Notes: generated from the letters alone by a model not told the origin. DNA of 64,000 nucleotides from Corynebacterium deserti GIMN1.010 (GCF_001277995.1 NZ_CP009220.1:558001-622000), one strand, 5' to 3'; positions 8,631-18,024 are shown, counted from the stretch's first letter. Program-made: numbers and translations.

Positions 8631-10303
8631 GGATCGTTATCGTTGGTGGCGTTGCAGGTGGAATGAGTTGTGCGGCGCGCGCTCGGCGCCTGGATGAATC
8701 GGCAGAAATCATTGTGCTGGAGCGTGGTGCATACGTTTCTTTCGCCAATTGTGGTTTGCCGTATTACGTCGGCGGGGAGATTACTGACAGGGACGCGCTG
8801 CTGGTCCAGACCCCAGAGAAGCTTGCGGAGTCATTGAATCTGGATGTTCGGCCCCTGCATGAAGTAACGGCGTTGGACTCGCAGGCGCGCGAGGTTACGG
8901 TTCAGACTCCGCGCGGTGAAGAAACGCTAAGCTATGACGCTTTGGTGCTCTCACCAGGAGCGACTGCGTTCCGGCCATCAATCCCTGGGCTTGATTCGCC
9001 TCGGGTGCACACGCTGCGAACCGTGGAGGATGCTGTTGCTCTGCGCGACATCGTGGAGAAAGGAGCCACACGCGCCGTTGTTCTAGGCGCTGGTTTTATC
9101 GGAATTGAGGCAGCTGAAGCGTTGCACAACCAGGGACTGCAGACCAGCATTGTGGAGCTCGCCTCACACGTGCTCCCACCGCTGGATGATGAGCCGGCGT
9201 GGACTGTGACCCAGGAACTGCGCCGACTTGGCATTGAACTGCACACTGGCGTCGTCGCTGAAACAATTATACCGGGCGATACCCATGACACGGTTAAGCT
9301 CAGCGACGGTATTCAATTGGCCGCAGATCTGATTATCCTGGCGGTTGGGGTACGCCCTGAAACTCAAATCTTCGAAGACGCAGGTGTCAACACCGAGCGG
9401 GGAGCGATCCTTGTTGACGCCCATGGCCGCACCAATCTTCCGGGCGTGTGGGCGGTGGGCGATGCAACAGCCAGTGTGGATTCCATCACTGGGATCAAGC
9501 GCCCTGTTGCGCTGGCGGGACCTGCCAACCGTGCCGGACGCCTGGTTGCTGATGCGATTTTGCGCCCAGAGACCGCCCGTGCACTGCCACAGCCGTTGGC
9601 AACCGCGATCGTGCGCGTCGGGAAAGTCACCGCAGCGATGACCGGCGCGAACCGCGCCGCGCTTGAGGGGGCAGGCATTCGCTTTACGACGCTTCATCTC
9701 CACCCCAATCAGCACGCCGGATACTTCCCTGGCGCAACCCAGGTACACCTCACAGTTCATATCAACACAGAAGATGGGCGAATCCTTGGGACGCAAGCGG
9801 TGGGCGAGGAGGGCGTCGATAAGCGCGTTGATGTGTTAGCAACCGCGATCCGGGCCGGACTGACCATCGATGAGCTCATCGATCTTGATTTGTCCTATTC
9901 TCCGCCATATGGCCAGGCGAAAGATGCCGTCAACCTTGCCGGAATGGTGGGGGCGAATGTCATGGACGGCACGCTCAAGCTGTGGGACGCCCGCGATCTT
10001 GAGGAAACCATGAACGACGCGTTGATTGTTGATGTGCGCACAGAGGTGGAAGTGCACAGCGGAATGCTGTCCGGGGCACTACATATCCCACATACCGAAT
10101 TGCGTGGACGTCTCGACGAAGTGACTGCCACGGCTGACGGTCGCCCAGTTCGGGTGATGTGTGCTTCAGGAGTCAGGTCTGCCATCGCACACCGAGTGCT
10201 GGCGCAGGCTGGGTTCGACTCTGCCTCGCTATCCGGCGGCATGTTGACGCTTCGTGCAGTACTTGGCGATCGTGCACAAGACATCCTCGTTATACCTTCG
10301 TAG
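8627..10303 (+). CDS. CoA-disulfide/persulfide reductase with C-terminal rhodanese domain
   Basis: A 558-residue FAD-dependent pyridine-nucleotide disulfide oxidoreductase of the single-cysteine class fused to a rhodanese. The N-terminal dinucleotide fold (IVIVGGVAGGMSCAARAR) is followed by the redox cysteine in SFANCGLPYYVGG (Cys42) and an NAD-binding segment (VVLGAGFIGIEAAEAL). A dimerisation domain and a C-terminal rhodanese with CASGVRS (catalytic Cys about 512) follow. Such CoADR-RHD enzymes reduce CoA disulfide and low-molecular-weight persulfides. The CstR-type operator upstream fits a role in reactive-sulfur detoxification. Confidence 0.9.
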   Translation: MRIVIVGGVAGGMSCAARARRLDESAEIIVLERGAYVSFANCGLPYYVGGEITDRDALLVQTPEKLAESLNLDVRPLHEVTALDSQAREVTVQTPRGEETLSYDALVLSPGATAFRPSIPGLDSPRVHTLRTVEDAVALRDIVEKGATRAVVLGAGFIGIEAAEALHNQGLQTSIVELASHVLPPLDDEPAWTVTQELRRLGIELHTGVVAETIIPGDTHDTVKLSDGIQLAADLIILAVGVRPETQIFEDAGVNTERGAILVDAHGRTNLPGVWAVGDATASVDSITGIKRPVALAGPANRAGRLVADAILRPETARALPQPLATAIVRVGKVTAAMTGANRAALEGAGIRFTTLHLHPNQHAGYFPGATQVHLTVHINTEDGRILGTQAVGEEGVDKRVDVLATAIRAGLTIDELIDLDLSYSPPYGQAKDAVNLAGMVGANVMDGTLKLWDARDLEETMNDALIVDVRTEVEVHSGMLSGALHIPHTELRGRLDEVTATADGRPVRVMCASGVRSAIAHRVLAQAGFDSASLSGGMLTLRAVLGDRAQDILVIPS

Positions 10304-10317
10304 GCAGGAGCTCAAAC

Positions 10318-10485
10318 ATGATGTGCACCTCTGGTGATTGTCAGCGTTTTGCGCGTGGCGTCCCGGCGATGTTTGTAGCGATATTTGCCATCAACATGTT
10401 GGCGGAGATGCCAGTGGTTGGAATTATCGCCGGGCTCATCGCATTCGCGATGGCAACATCAGCGTTACAGGGGTGTGCCCCGTGA
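10318..10485 (+). CDS. Small membrane protein of the persulfide module (55 aa)
   Basis: A 55-residue protein starting MMCTSGDCQRFARG, followed by two hydrophobic segments (AMFVAIFAINML and VVGIIAGLIAFAMATSAL) and ending QGCAP. Three cysteines, two before the first helix and one at the C terminus, could carry thiol or persulfide chemistry or bind a metal. A GGCAGGAG ribosome site lies 15 bp after the reductase stop, so co-transcription is likely. It recalls small DUF2892-like proteins linked to rhodaneses, but I cannot assign the family firmly. Confidence 0.65.
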   Translation: MMCTSGDCQRFARGVPAMFVAIFAINMLAEMPVVGIIAGLIAFAMATSALQGCAP

Positions 10486-10586
10486 AAAGGCCGCGAGCCA
10501 AGTACAAAACCAGTGACATGAAAGCACATAGCTTTCCGGATGCTCGCGGTGTTGTCACTATCAGAAACCGAAAAGGAGATTGACCA

Positions 10587-10751
10587 ATGTGTCGTGCAGT
10601 GACATGTAAGAAATGTGGGAAACAAACCTGGGCTGGCTGCGGTCAGCATGTTGACCAGGTGATGAAGAACATTCCTAAAGCTCAGCAGTGTCAGGGTCAT
10701 AAAAATGAGAAGGCAGAGACAGGGATCCTCGCCAAGATCTTTGGCCGATAA
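10587..10751 (+). CDS. Small cysteine-rich zinc-ribbon-like protein (54 aa)
   Basis: A 54-residue ORF beginning MCRAVTCKKCGKQTWAGCG, with CxxC and CGxH elements (Cys7, Cys10, Cys18, His21) that could coordinate zinc, and a basic C terminus ending ILAKIFGR. A good AAAGGAG site precedes the ATG at 10587. Small proteins with this opening are widespread in actinobacteria without known function. It is probably the last gene of the persulfide operon, 101 bp after the membrane protein; that gap contains complementary CCGCGAGC/GCTCGCGG segments. Confidence 0.7.
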   Translation: MCRAVTCKKCGKQTWAGCGQHVDQVMKNIPKAQQCQGHKNEKAETGILAKIFGR

Positions 10752-10763
10752 GAACCCTGCATC

Positions 10764-11477
10764 TTAGAGAAGAAGGCGCAAATGGTCATCGATGTAGGGC
10801 GGGAGATCACCCCGGCCGGTTAGTCCACCGTTTTCGATGAGGAACCGGAAAGTGTAGTGCTCGGTGATTCCTTCCGCGGTAGCGCCGCCTCGATGGCCAT
10901 AGCGCACTTCAATTTCCGAGTCTGACATTCTGGAAACAGACTCCACCGCGGCCATCTCGAAGGGGGCGGGTGCGGTGATCATTTCACCATTGTGGAAGAG
11001 CACTACAACATCAGCGATGGATGCGCCGGTTCCAGCAGATCGATCAGCGTCACCATTGGAGCCATTGAGTACGATGTAACTTAATTCCGCGCAGGAATCG
11101 TATCCGTTTTCACCCAATTGGAAGTGGTAGAACCAGTCATCAACGGGAACGACCGAGGCTGGGGTATCGCCGAGCTCACCAATTGGTGCGCGAGACTGTG
11201 CCAAGTAGGGGCCAAAAGAAGATGTGCGCGGATCCAGATTGCAGTGTTGGGGAGCAGCGCCCACAGTTCTGGTGGTCTCTACGGATGTTGTCTCCGATTC
11301 TGTGGCGGGAGGGGCCGGGGGAGTGGTCGCCGTTACCGTGATTGTCTCTGTCATGGGCGGGGCGGTGGTGTCAGTTGATTCCTTGGTGGTGGACACACAT
11401 CCAGAGATACCCCCGACAAGCAGTACGCTGCCGACAAGGCCGGTAATACCGGCACGGAGCCGTCGAAAAGTAATCAT
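10764..11477 (-). CDS. Secreted lipoprotein, LppP/LprE family
   Basis: 237 residues from the ATG at 11477, chosen for its GGAGG seven bases upstream and for the signal peptide it gives. A lipobox LVGGISGC (lipidated Cys27) is followed by a threonine/proline-rich linker (about residues 30-65). The C-terminal domain carries [16 protein letters not shown] and a VLFHNGE segment, as in mycobacterial LppP/LprE lipoproteins. It should be anchored on the outside of the cytoplasmic membrane. It is transcribed opposite to its ribosomal neighbours; function unknown. Confidence 0.8.
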   Translation of the reverse strand: MITFRRLRAGITGLVGSVLLVGGISGCVSTTKESTDTTAPPMTETITVTATTPPAPPATESETTSVETTRTVGAAPQHCNLDPRTSSFGPYLAQSRAPIGELGDTPASVVPVDDWFYHFQLGENGYDSCAELSYIVLNGSNGDADRSAGTGASIADVVVLFHNGEMITAPAPFEMAAVESVSRMSDSEIEVRYGHRGGATAEGITEHYTFRFLIENGGLTGRGDLPPYIDDHLRLLL

Positions 11478-11511
11478 CTTTTTGCCTCCAAAAAAGTGGT
11501 CAATGGCCCTG

Positions 11512-11540
11512 TTTAACACATATCGCTTGGGGTGTATAGA
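11512..11540 (+). promoter_or_regulatory. Probable promoter for rplN-rplX-rplE
   Basis: TTTAAC, 17 bp, then TATAGA preceded by TGTG (TG-extended -10). A transcript from here would have a ~240-nt leader with a GTTGCG/CGCAAC hairpin at about 11543-11562 before rplN. It is the best housekeeping-type match between the divergent lipoprotein gene and rplN. Confidence 0.55.
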
Positions 11541-11787
11541 GTGTTGCGGGAAAGCTCGCAACCGGATTTGTTTTCGGGGGTGGGGTGTGGTTAGATGTAC
11601 TGGTTGTCTGCAACAGGTCGGCCACGCGGTGCTTTTCCGAGTCGCGTATCCGAGACCCCTCGACCAAACTTTCAAGCTTGTGTTCGTTGCCCACTTTATG
11701 TGGAGTGTGTGGACATCTGTAGGACAAAGACCACGCGTGTTTGGGACGGAAATCCAACATGCATTAATCCAGGTCAGGAGACCAGTA

Positions 11788-12156
11788 GTGATTCAGCAGG
11801 AATCGCGTCTGAAGGTCGCCGACAACACTGGTGCACGTGAAATCCTGTGCATCCGCGTTCTCGGTGGATCCACCCGACGTTTTGCTGGCATTGGTGACGT
11901 TATCGTCGCCACTGTCAAGGAAGCAACCCCAGGCGGCAACGTAAAGTCCGGCGAGATCGTCAAGGCTGTTATCGTTCGCACCAAGAAGGAAACCCGTCGT
12001 GCAGACGGTTCTTACATTTCCTTCGATGAGAACGCTGCCGTCATCATCAAGAACGACAACGAGCCACGTGGCACCCGTATCTTCGGACCAGTTGCTCGTG
12101 AGCTTCGTGAGAAGAAGTTCATGAAGATCGTTTCTCTTGCACCGGAGGTGATTTAA
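11788..12156 (+). CDS. rplN: 50S ribosomal protein L14
   Basis: 122 residues from the GTG at 11788, which gives the conserved L14 start [18 protein letters not shown]. The open frame reaches much further upstream, but only through non-coding leader. A GTCAGGAG site precedes the start. L14 lies at the subunit interface. It is the first gene of a three-gene unit, 2 bp ahead of rplX. Confidence 0.97.
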   Translation: MIQQESRLKVADNTGAREILCIRVLGGSTRRFAGIGDVIVATVKEATPGGNVKSGEIVKAVIVRTKKETRRADGSYISFDENAAVIIKNDNEPRGTRIFGPVARELREKKFMKIVSLAPEVI

Positions 12157-12158
12157 GA

Positions 12159-12473
12159 ATGAAGGTCCACAAGGGCGATATGGTTCTGGTCATCTCAGGT
12201 CCAGACAAGGGTGCTAAGGGACAGGTCATCGCGGCTTTCCCTAAGACCGAAAAGGTTCTCGTCGAAGGCGTTAACCGCATCAAGAAGCACGTAGCTAACT
12301 CAGCACCAGAGCGTGGCGCAGAGTCCGGCGGAATCGTGACCCAGGAAGCTCCGATCCATGTCTCCAACGTCATGGTCATCGATTCCGACGGAAACCCAAC
12401 CCGTGTTGGTTACCGTGTGGATGAGAACGGCAAGAAGGTTCGCGTTTCTCGTCGCAATGGGAAGGACATCTAA
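12159..12473 (+). CDS. rplX: 50S ribosomal protein L24
   Basis: 104 residues. The KOW motif near the N terminus ([19 protein letters not shown]) is clear, followed by [22 protein letters not shown]24 is an early assembly protein. It overlaps the rplE start by one base (TAATG). Confidence 0.98.
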   Translation: MKVHKGDMVLVISGPDKGAKGQVIAAFPKTEKVLVEGVNRIKKHVANSAPERGAESGGIVTQEAPIHVSNVMVIDSDGNPTRVGYRVDENGKKVRVSRRNGKDI

Positions 12474-13048
12474 TGACTGAGAACTACACCCCTCGTCTGA
12501 AGAGCCGTTACCAGGACGAAATCCGCACCAAGCTGCAGGCTGAGTTCGAGTTCGAGAACGTTATGCAGATCCCAGGCGTCACCAAGATTGTCGTCAACAT
12601 GGGTGTCGGCGACGCAGCTCGTGACTCCAAGCTCATCAACGGTGCTATCGAGGACCTCACCGCAATCACCGGCCAGAAGCCACAGCTTCGCCGTGCAAAG
12701 AAGTCCATCGCTAACTTCAAGCTCCGTGAAGGCATGCCAATCGGCGCAAAGGTTACCCTGCGCGGCGACCGCATGTGGGAGTTCCTGGACCGTCTGCTGA
12801 CCGTGGCTCTGCCACGTATCCGCGACTTCCGTGGACTTTCCGACCAGCAGTTCGACGGCCACGGTAACTACACCTTCGGCCTCACCGAGCAGACCATGTT
12901 CTACGAAATCGACGTCGACAAGGTCGACCGTCCTCGTGGTATGGACATCACCGTTGTCACCACCGCTGTCAACGATGACGAAGGTCGCACCCTGCTCCGC
13001 GAGCTCGGCTTCCCATTCAAGGGCGAAGACGGCAACCGCCAGCAGTAG
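12473..13048 (+). CDS. rplE: 50S ribosomal protein L5
   Basis: 191 residues. Conserved L5 segments include [15 protein letters not shown] and LGFPFKGED at the end. L5 binds 5S rRNA and the P-site tRNA loop. Most bacteria have rpsN (S14) next; here rplE is the end of the unit, followed by a terminator. Confidence 0.98.
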   Translation: MTENYTPRLKSRYQDEIRTKLQAEFEFENVMQIPGVTKIVVNMGVGDAARDSKLINGAIEDLTAITGQKPQLRRAKKSIANFKLREGMPIGAKVTLRGDRMWEFLDRLLTVALPRIRDFRGLSDQQFDGHGNYTFGLTEQTMFYEIDVDKVDRPRGMDITVVTTAVNDDEGRTLLRELGFPFKGEDGNRQQ

Positions 13049-13071
13049 TCTCTAACAGACTAAACATCTAA

Positions 13072-13115
13072 AAGAAGGGCCCTTACCTCCACGAGGTAAG
13101 GGCCCTTCTTTGTGT
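13072..13115 (+). terminator. Rho-independent terminator after rplE
   Basis: A perfect long inverted repeat: AAGAAGGGCCCTTACCTC, then four bases, then its complement ending CCCTTCTT. It is largely symmetrical and may also terminate the convergent leftward aldo/keto reductase transcript. Confidence 0.92.
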
Positions 13116-13126
13116 GCAGGCAAGCT

Positions 13127-13936
13127 CTAGAACTCTTCGTACACTGCTGGATCCTGGTCCTTAATACGACCATCCCTTTTTCCAAGGGCAGTAATCGCCT
13201 GAATCTCTTCGTCGTTAAGCGTTATCGTGACCGCCTCCAAGTTACTGCGCTGACGCTGCGGATTGGTGGACCGTGGAATCGGCACGATTCCGCGCGCATG
13301 ATGCCAGGCCAACGCAACCTCGCCGCCACCGACGCCGTAGCGCTGGCCGATCTCCTTCAGCAAAGGCTCCTCGACGAGGCCGCGGCCGTTGCTCAGCGGA
13401 CTCCACGCCTCAGTAATGATGCCGAGCTCTTCGTGGAAATTGACCTGATCAACCTGCGGGAAATAAGGGTGCAACTCAATCTGGTTCACCGCAGGCAGCT
13501 CACCGGTCTCCCGCTGCAAACGATCAATGTGATTAGGCAAAAAGTTGGACACACCAATGTGCTTGACCAGGCCTGCATCACGAACCTCAATGAGCGTCTC
13601 CCAGGCCTCTACGTAAAGGTCCTTGCTGGGGTTCGGCCAGTGAATGAGCAGCAGATCGATGTAATCCAGCCCCAAGCGGTACAGACTTTCCTCAATGCGC
13701 ACACGCCCAAGATCACGCGCGTGGAAACGGCCAGGCAACTTGCTGGTGACGATCAAATCCTCACGCGGCACACCCGACTCACGCACCGCCTTCCCAACAG
13801 CGCCCTCATTTTCATAGTTGTACGCGGTGTCAATCAGGCGATAACCTGCATCAATAGCTGCCTTGATGGCATCCACGCCAGGCGCACCATCAAGATGCAC
13901 CGTGCCAAAACCAATCGGTGGAAGTGAAAGTGTCAT
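13127..13936 (-). CDS. Aldo/keto reductase (2,5-diketo-D-gluconate reductase-like)
   Basis: 269 residues from the ATG at 13936 (a GTG three codons upstream is possible). This NADPH-dependent carbonyl reductase has the AKR catalytic tetrad: Asp and Tyr in LIDTAYNYENE, Lys in VTSKLPG, and His in LLIHWPNP. The C-terminal cofactor segment IPRSTNPQRQRSNLEA is also present. It resembles the DkgA/DkgB and methylglyoxal-reducing group; the physiological substrate cannot be deduced. It lies convergent to rplE and downstream of the fdh cluster, 38 bp after fdhD. Confidence 0.92.
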   Translation of the reverse strand: MTLSLPPIGFGTVHLDGAPGVDAIKAAIDAGYRLIDTAYNYENEGAVGKAVRESGVPREDLIVTSKLPGRFHARDLGRVRIEESLYRLGLDYIDLLLIHWPNPSKDLYVEAWETLIEVRDAGLVKHIGVSNFLPNHIDRLQRETGELPAVNQIELHPYFPQVDQVNFHEELGIITEAWSPLSNGRGLVEEPLLKEIGQRYGVGGGEVALAWHHARGIVPIPRSTNPQRQRSNLEAVTITLNDEEIQAITALGKRDGRIKDQDPAVYEEF

Positions 13937-13974
13937 GGACACCACCCTAGTTAAACGATGCTTGTCGACGCGCC

Positions 13975-14820
13975 TTAAGCGTTTACCCCGGCCAACTCAC
14001 CTGCGTACAGGTTGAATTTATTACCGCGGACAAAGCCCGCGAGGAAGATGCCAGCGTCCTGCGCTGCCTCGATGGCCAGCGACGTTGCGGCACCCACCGC
14101 GATTACACCAGAAATTCCTGCCATCGCGGCCTTTTGCACCAACTCAAAAGACGCACGTGAGCTCATTACCAAAAAGGTGTTGTCTAGAGGCAAATTGCCT
14201 TCCAGCAGCTGATTGCCAATGACCTTATCCGCCGCATTGTGTCGGCCGACGTCTTCTCGAACCACCAACATCTCGCCATCAATCGTGGCAAGTCCCGCAG
14301 CGTGCACTCCGCCGGTTTTATCAAAGAGCTTCTGGTGTTTCTTAAGATTCTCGGGAAGCTCGACGATGACACGTGGATCTGGATTAATTTCCTTAATTAG
14401 CCAGCCCTTTTTGTGCATCAGCTGCTCGATGGAGGAGGTTCCACACACACCACAGGCAGAGCTGGTCAGCAGATTACGTTGCACCGACACCAAGTTGAGG
14501 TCACGCAGTGGCTCAGTCGGGACAACATCAATGTCCATAACGTTGTAGGTGTTTTGGCTGTCAGGTCCCACGGCACCTGCACAGTAGCGGGCAGTGGTAA
14601 CTTCCTCTGCGCTGGTGATCAACCCTTCAGAAAGCAGCAGCCCGTGGATGAGCTCAACATCATGGCCAGGCGTGCGCATCGTGGTGGACAGATTAGTGCC
14701 ATTGACCCGAATCTCTAAGGGTTCCTCCACCGCAACGGTGTCTGGTCGGGTGTTGACAAAGATCTCCGTCTCCGTGGAGACAACGCGGGGAACTTGCAGA
14801 TTTTGGGTGATGCGACCCAT
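13975..14820 (-). CDS. fdhD: Formate dehydrogenase accessory sulfurtransferase FdhD
   Basis: 281 residues. FdhD passes sulfur from a cysteine desulfurase to the molybdenum cofactor of formate dehydrogenase. The two catalytic cysteines are seen in SSACGVCGTSS (Cys123 and Cys126), and RASFELVQKAAMAGI near the C terminus is typical of the family. The ATG at 14820 has GGAGG eight bases upstream and directly follows the DUF6457 stop. It belongs to a leftward operon with fdhF. Confidence 0.95.
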   Translation of the reverse strand: MGRITQNLQVPRVVSTETEIFVNTRPDTVAVEEPLEIRVNGTNLSTTMRTPGHDVELIHGLLLSEGLITSAEEVTTARYCAGAVGPDSQNTYNVMDIDVVPTEPLRDLNLVSVQRNLLTSSACGVCGTSSIEQLMHKKGWLIKEINPDPRVIVELPENLKKHQKLFDKTGGVHAAGLATIDGEMLVVREDVGRHNAADKVIGNQLLEGNLPLDNTFLVMSSRASFELVQKAAMAGISGVIAVGAATSLAIEAAQDAGIFLAGFVRGNKFNLYAGELAGVNA

Positions 14821-15135
14821 TTAATTAGCCTCCGGGTAGGTTTCGGCGATGACACTTTGAAGGTGCGTGGCGTTGATCAACGTGGATTCAGTCCAGTGCT
14901 CCACATTGCTGGTACCGTCGGTGTCGCCACGTGCTGCGGCAAGGCCGAGAAGAAACATGGTCATGGGAGCAGCGGGCCTCGATGGGCCGTGGGCAACATC
15001 GCTGGTGAGAGCCAACAGATGAGGCACAACGTTGTGCACGATCTCGGGATCAACATCTAGTTCAGCGCAGACCTTCTCCAGCCACTGATACATTTTCTGC
15101 ATTTTTTCCGGGTCATCTTTGTGATGTGCCGACAC
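14821..15135 (-). CDS. DUF6457-type small protein of the formate dehydrogenase cluster
   Basis: 104 residues if started at the GTG at 15135, which has AAGGAG at ideal spacing; a TTG at 15177 would add 14 residues. The sequence (YQWLEKVCAELDVDP ... VAHGPSRPAAPMTMFLLGLAA) matches small helical DUF6457 proteins often encoded beside fdhD or molybdopterin genes in actinobacteria. Its position between fdhF and fdhD suggests a part in formate dehydrogenase maturation or assembly. The molecular role is unknown. Confidence 0.8.
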   Translation of the reverse strand: MSAHHKDDPEKMQKMYQWLEKVCAELDVDPEIVHNVVPHLLALTSDVAHGPSRPAAPMTMFLLGLAAARGDTDGTSNVEHWTESTLINATHLQSVIAETYPEAN

Positions 15136-15203
15136 GGCGGGCTCCTTCTGGCTGATTACGTCAAAGTCAACGCTCAATGGGATGGGGAAATTTCTTAAGC
15201 TTG

Positions 15204-17501
15204 TTATTGAGCCGTTTTATTTGTCGTGCCGACCTTTTCCAGCCGCACAATCACCGACTTTGAAGTGGGAGTGTTGGATCTCTCTGCTACAGAATCCAGT
15301 GGAACCAACACATTGGCTTCGGGGAAGTACGTAGTCACGCAGTCCTTCGCAGTGTCATATTCCACCACCCGGAAGTTGGGTGCGCGCCGTTCGCCGTCGC
15401 TAAACACTGAAACAATATCCACGATGTCACCGTCTTGAAGTCCACGCTCGGCGCAATCGGTGGGATTGACAAACACCACGCGGCGGCCGTTGCGGACACC
15501 GCGGTAGCGGTCATCCAAACCATAGATGGTGGAGTTGTACTGATCGTGGGAACGCACAGTGTTCATCAACAAATAGCCAGGTTCAAGCTCGATGACATTT
15601 GTTTCATTAACCGTGAGGTGAGCTTTGCCATCCGAGGTGTTGAAGATGCGCTCGCGAGGCCCATTAGGTAAAAGGAATCCGCCGGGGTTCTGGATACGGC
15701 GATTAAAGTCGTGAAAGCCTGGAATGGTGGCCTCGATGTGGTCGCGGATGACAGAGTAATCATCGATCATCGGCTGCCAGAAGTCATCACCAAACGTAGT
15801 TTTCCCGATTGTGCCAATGATGTCGCATTCTGAACGTAGGTTGAGGTCTCTATTGGCGGTACGCTTGCCCGTTGATCCATGCACGGCACCAGCGGAATCT
15901 TCCACCGTGACGGTCTGGACGCCAGATTTTTGTACATCCTTATCGGTGCGTGCGATGACCGGCAGAATCAATGACTTATCACCAGGCCACGCATGAGAAC
16001 CATTGGGTTTGGTGGACAAATGGACGGTGAGCTCATTGGACTCCATACCCTTTTCCACCACAGAGGTATCGGACGATACGCGCACCAGGTTGCCGCCCAA
16101 TGAGAGGAAGAACTTCGTCTTGCCATCGCGCATGGCCCGCAAGGAATCCACGGTGTCGTAGCCATGTTTGCGTGGCACAGCAAAGCCGAACTCTTGCTCC
16201 AATGCGGAAAGGAACTTCTCTGGCATTTTCTCCCAGATACCCATCGTGCGATCGCCTTGAACATTGGAGTGTCCACGCAGCGGGGCAGTGCCTGCGCCCG
16301 GCTTGCCGATGTTTCCCGTCAGCAACAAAAAGTTCACCATCTCCCGAATGGTGTACACAGCGTTTTTATGTTGGGTGACGCCAAGAGTCCAGGAAACAAC
16401 CACGGTGTCGGACTCTTCTACCATGTCTGCAGCTGCCTGAATATCTGAAGCTTTCAGGCCACAGCCTCGAAGAAGAGTGGCATCATCCAGGGATTTGAGA
16501 TGCGCGATGGTCTCGTCAAAGCCGGAACAGAATTTCTCCAGGAAAGCATGGTCAAGGGCGTTCCTTCGGATAAGTTCCTTGTTGAGTGCTTGGAAGAATG
16601 CGCGGTCGCCGTCGAGACGAATCTGGAGGTACTTGTCGGCGAGTTTCTCTGAAATATTTAGTGCACCTTTAACTGACTGAGGTTCGCGGAATTTCATCAA
16701 CCCGGTTTCCGGCATGGGATTTAGTGCGAGGATTTTACCGCCGTTGTCTTTAAGCTGCTTAAACGCAGTCAACGCCCGAGGGTGGTTGGTGCCTGGGTTT
16801 TGGCCCACGGAAATTAGCAGGTCAGTGTTATAGAAATCCTCCATGACCACGGATCCCTTGCCAAGGCCCAGCGTTTCACCCAGCGCGGAACCGGTGGATT
16901 CATGGCACATATTGCCGCAGTCTGGAAGGTTGTTGGTACCCAGGCGACGCGCGAGCAGCTGGAGCATATAGGCTGGCTCATTCGGTGCACGGCCAGAGGT
17001 ATAAAACACCGCCTCATCAGGCTCGATGTGGTGGAGTTTATCGGCAATAAGCTCAAATGCGCGATCCCACGAAATCGGGCGATAGTGGTGGTCGCCGGAA
17101 GAACGATCATAAAGCATAGGCTCGGTGATGCGGCCGCGTTTGCCCAGCCAGTGATCAGTTTTCTCCCGCAGATCAAAAATAGAATGCTCAGCCCAAAAAT
17201 CACGTCCAGCGCGCACAGGCGTGGTTTCCTCGGCCACGGCCTTGGCGCCGTTCTCGCAGAACTCGACAACACCCAAATTGCTTGTCGAAGGCTCCGGCCA
17301 CGCACAACCGGGGCAGTCAATGCCGCCCGGCTTATTCATCGTAATAAGCGGCAGCAATGCCCGATTTGGGATGGCGTGCTGCATTGCGTGCAACACGCCA
17401 GGTACCCCGGCCGCAGAAGTAATGCGACGTCCCACATCCGGATCATCAAACTCGTTCGCTGTGGGATTTACGTTCGAAATCTCAAAGGGAGGGGTTGTCA
17501 T
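15204..17501 (-). CDS. fdhF: Formate dehydrogenase, molybdopterin-dependent catalytic subunit
   Basis: 765 residues, a molybdopterin oxidoreductase of the FdhF/YdeP type that oxidises formate to CO2. An N-terminal CPGC (Cys63, Cys66) with Cys82 could hold an iron-sulfur centre, although the classical four-cysteine ferredoxin motif is incomplete. The molybdenum ligand is probably Cys199 in CGNMCHES, the position held by selenocysteine in some homologues; no selenocysteine is needed here. The C-terminal molybdopterin-dinucleotide-binding domain includes VRSHDQYNSTIYG. No separate electron-transfer subunit lies nearby. Confidence 0.93.
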   Translation of the reverse strand: MTTPPFEISNVNPTANEFDDPDVGRRITSAAGVPGVLHAMQHAIPNRALLPLITMNKPGGIDCPGCAWPEPSTSNLGVVEFCENGAKAVAEETTPVRAGRDFWAEHSIFDLREKTDHWLGKRGRITEPMLYDRSSGDHHYRPISWDRAFELIADKLHHIEPDEAVFYTSGRAPNEPAYMLQLLARRLGTNNLPDCGNMCHESTGSALGETLGLGKGSVVMEDFYNTDLLISVGQNPGTNHPRALTAFKQLKDNGGKILALNPMPETGLMKFREPQSVKGALNISEKLADKYLQIRLDGDRAFFQALNKELIRRNALDHAFLEKFCSGFDETIAHLKSLDDATLLRGCGLKASDIQAAADMVEESDTVVVSWTLGVTQHKNAVYTIREMVNFLLLTGNIGKPGAGTAPLRGHSNVQGDRTMGIWEKMPEKFLSALEQEFGFAVPRKHGYDTVDSLRAMRDGKTKFFLSLGGNLVRVSSDTSVVEKGMESNELTVHLSTKPNGSHAWPGDKSLILPVIARTDKDVQKSGVQTVTVEDSAGAVHGSTGKRTANRDLNLRSECDIIGTIGKTTFGDDFWQPMIDDYSVIRDHIEATIPGFHDFNRRIQNPGGFLLPNGPRERIFNTSDGKAHLTVNETNVIELEPGYLLMNTVRSHDQYNSTIYGLDDRYRGVRNGRRVVFVNPTDCAERGLQDGDIVDIVSVFSDGERRAPNFRVVEYDTAKDCVTTYFPEANVLVPLDSVAERSNTPTSKSVIVRLEKVGTTNKTAQ

Positions 17502-17504
17502 ACA

Positions 17505-18017
17505 TCACATTCTAGAGAACCAATAGCGCCGCAAGCCTCTAATCGTTGATTCATATTGGCCACCACATCGCTCGATTACGGTCTGCGACGCCGGGTTGTC
17601 CTCCTTCACACAGAGCAATACCCGCTCAATGCCTCTGTCATGCGCCTTATCGACGCCCACCTTCAGCGCCGCGGTCGCCACACCCTTATTGCGGTACGAC
17701 GGCCGAACGCTGTAACCAATGTGACCACCGACCTCCAGGAGGTGTTGGTTGAGTTCATGGCGTAACGCAAGGAAGCCAACGATGTGTTGGGCATCGTCAA
17801 TGATCCAGAAATATGAACACGTGACAAAGCCTTCTGGTGCAGTCGTTTCAGCCGCGTGGCGGTCATCAAGATAGCGTTGGAAACCGGCTTCAGAGAGATC
17901 AACGGGAAAGTAATTGCCGAAAAACCCCGAGCCATCCATTGGGGTGTCACCAAACTCTTCAAGTGTGGCGACCCACTCGGAGTAACCTTGTGTGTGAGGA
18001 CTAATAAGTTGATACAT
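17505..18017 (-). CDS. GNAT-family N-acetyltransferase
   Basis: 170 residues with the GNAT acetyl-CoA-binding region in GGHIGYSVRPSYRNKGVATAALK (the R/Q-x-x-G-x-G/A element is RNKGVA) and ERVLLCVKEDNPASQTVIERCGG. It resembles uncharacterised acetyltransferases of the YesJ/RimJ type. It is the first gene of the leftward fdh cluster, only 3 bp from the fdhF start, so it is probably co-transcribed. The acyl acceptor is unknown. Confidence 0.88.
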   Translation of the reverse strand: MYQLISPHTQGYSEWVATLEEFGDTPMDGSGFFGNYFPVDLSEAGFQRYLDDRHAAETTAPEGFVTCSYFWIIDDAQHIVGFLALRHELNQHLLEVGGHIGYSVRPSYRNKGVATAALKVGVDKAHDRGIERVLLCVKEDNPASQTVIERCGGQYESTIRGLRRYWFSRM

Positions 18018-18024
18018 CAGCCCA

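Noticed and set aside
11224..12156. 310-codon frame ending as rplN
   Set aside because: Only the part from GTG 11788 is L14; the upstream part is antisense to the lipoprotein and leader DNA.
13112..13927. 271-codon plus-strand frame
   Set aside because: Exact antisense shadow of the aldo/keto reductase, whose motifs are unmistakable.
16902..17549. 215-codon plus-strand frame
   Set aside because: Shadow of fdhF; no coding features.
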